From NCBI GenBank assembly GCA_052390415.1, contig JBQTGY010000095.1, positions 1 through 31,609 of the forward strand: 31,609 nucleotides of DNA, given 5' to 3'. Source of the DNA: JANNWF01 sp052390415. GTDB taxonomy: Bacteria > Pseudomonadota > Gammaproteobacteria > Xanthomonadales > Xanthomonadaceae. The notes beneath the pieces are model-generated. The model had not been told where the DNA came from. It saw only the letters and a list, made by a program, of their open reading frames with translations, and did not search any database. How positions within the stretch are numbered: the first letter of the stretch is position 1; each line of letters opens with the position of its first letter. Shown here one piece after another: positions 31,441-31,609 of the stretch. The translations under genes were made by a program, and so were the position numbers.

Positions 31441-31609
31441 GTCATTCCTGCGAAGGCGGACTGCTGTCCGGGAAATCGTCAAGCGAAGGCTTTGCAGACA
31501 AAGGGTGATCGCAAGTGGTTGACGCCAAATCTCGTCGCCCCCGCGAAGGCGGGGGCCCAGTGCGCGGGGCAAACGACGCGATGCCCTTCAGAATCGTCGC
31601 CCCCCCGAA
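31441..31609. repeat. Gene-free right end with several copies of a GTC...CGCGAAGGCGG repeat
   Basis: Three related units are visible: GTCATTCCTGCGAAGGCGG at 31441-31459; GTCGCCCCCGCGAAGGCGGG at 31534-31553, extended by GGCCCAG; and a partial GTCGCCCCCCCGAA at 31596-31609, cut by the window edge. The middle copy forms a perfect 8-bp stem (31537-31556) with a GAAG loop. This resembles the widespread intergenic repeat with a CGCGAA(G/A)GCGG core. From 31340 to the end I see no credible gene. Confidence 0.65.

Noticed and set aside
31441..31609. CRISPR array
   Set aside because: The repeats are unequal in length, irregularly spaced and form hairpins; no spacer pattern or cas gene is present.

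Overview
The window looks like chromosomal DNA of a GC-rich gammaproteobacterium, most likely of the order Lysobacterales (Xanthomonadales). The pointers are a single NAD-type isocitrate dehydrogenase, a phoB-phoR-ppk-ppx block, lpxK-kdsB next to a low-molecular-weight phosphatase, uvrC-pgsA, a GTAG-tailed REP stem-loop like those described in Stenotrophomonas/Xanthomonas, and several secreted proteins with a lineage-flavoured C-terminal module. The placement is inference from gene content; no rRNA is present.

Left end (1-1754): an accessory Rhs locus. The 3' end of an Rhs gene (core end plus variable toxin-like tip) overlaps by 4 nt a small membrane-anchored ORF that is probably its immunity gene. 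It is followed by a degraded Rhs fragment that shares a 34-nt direct repeat with the main gene. 1755-4722 (minus): a TonB-dependent receptor and, upstream, a very His-rich membrane-anchored protein, suggesting a metal-uptake pair.

4786-10610 (minus): phoB, phoR, ppk and ppx in transcription order. Start/stop overlaps link phoR-ppk and ppk-ppx, and a near-consensus Pho box lies upstream of phoB. This couples phosphate sensing to polyphosphate synthesis and breakdown. A 170-bp imperfect palindrome with 17-bp terminal inverted repeats (MITE-like) lies between phoB and a BepA-type M48 protease gene, and its edge supplies that gene's stop codon.

12531-21452: glutaredoxin plus AhpD-like protein; a secreted protein of unknown function; NAD-isocitrate dehydrogenase; a metzincin-like secreted protease behind a small exported protein; thiD; an outer-membrane barrel protein with a strong promoter embedded in an inverted repeat and a clear terminator; two REP stem-loops; a TerB-like protein.

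21634-30953 (all plus): a WS/DGAT acyltransferase, a lipase-like hydrolase and a DUF938 methyltransferase; then lpxK-kdsB-ptp (lipid A/Kdo synthesis plus phosphatase); then a thioredoxin-like/NHL-propeller protein, uvrC and pgsA. Many junctions are ATGA/GTGA overlaps, implying coupled translation. The right end holds tRNA-Gly(GCC) and tRNA-Cys(GCA), each followed by an intrinsic terminator, then gene-free DNA with short repeats. I found no CRISPR array, rRNA, intact insertion sequence or phage. I see no clearly new multi-gene system; the best candidates for novelty are the Rhs tip/immunity pair, the stop-codon MITE, the operator-like repeat at 19467-19498 and the small exported protein/metzincin pair.
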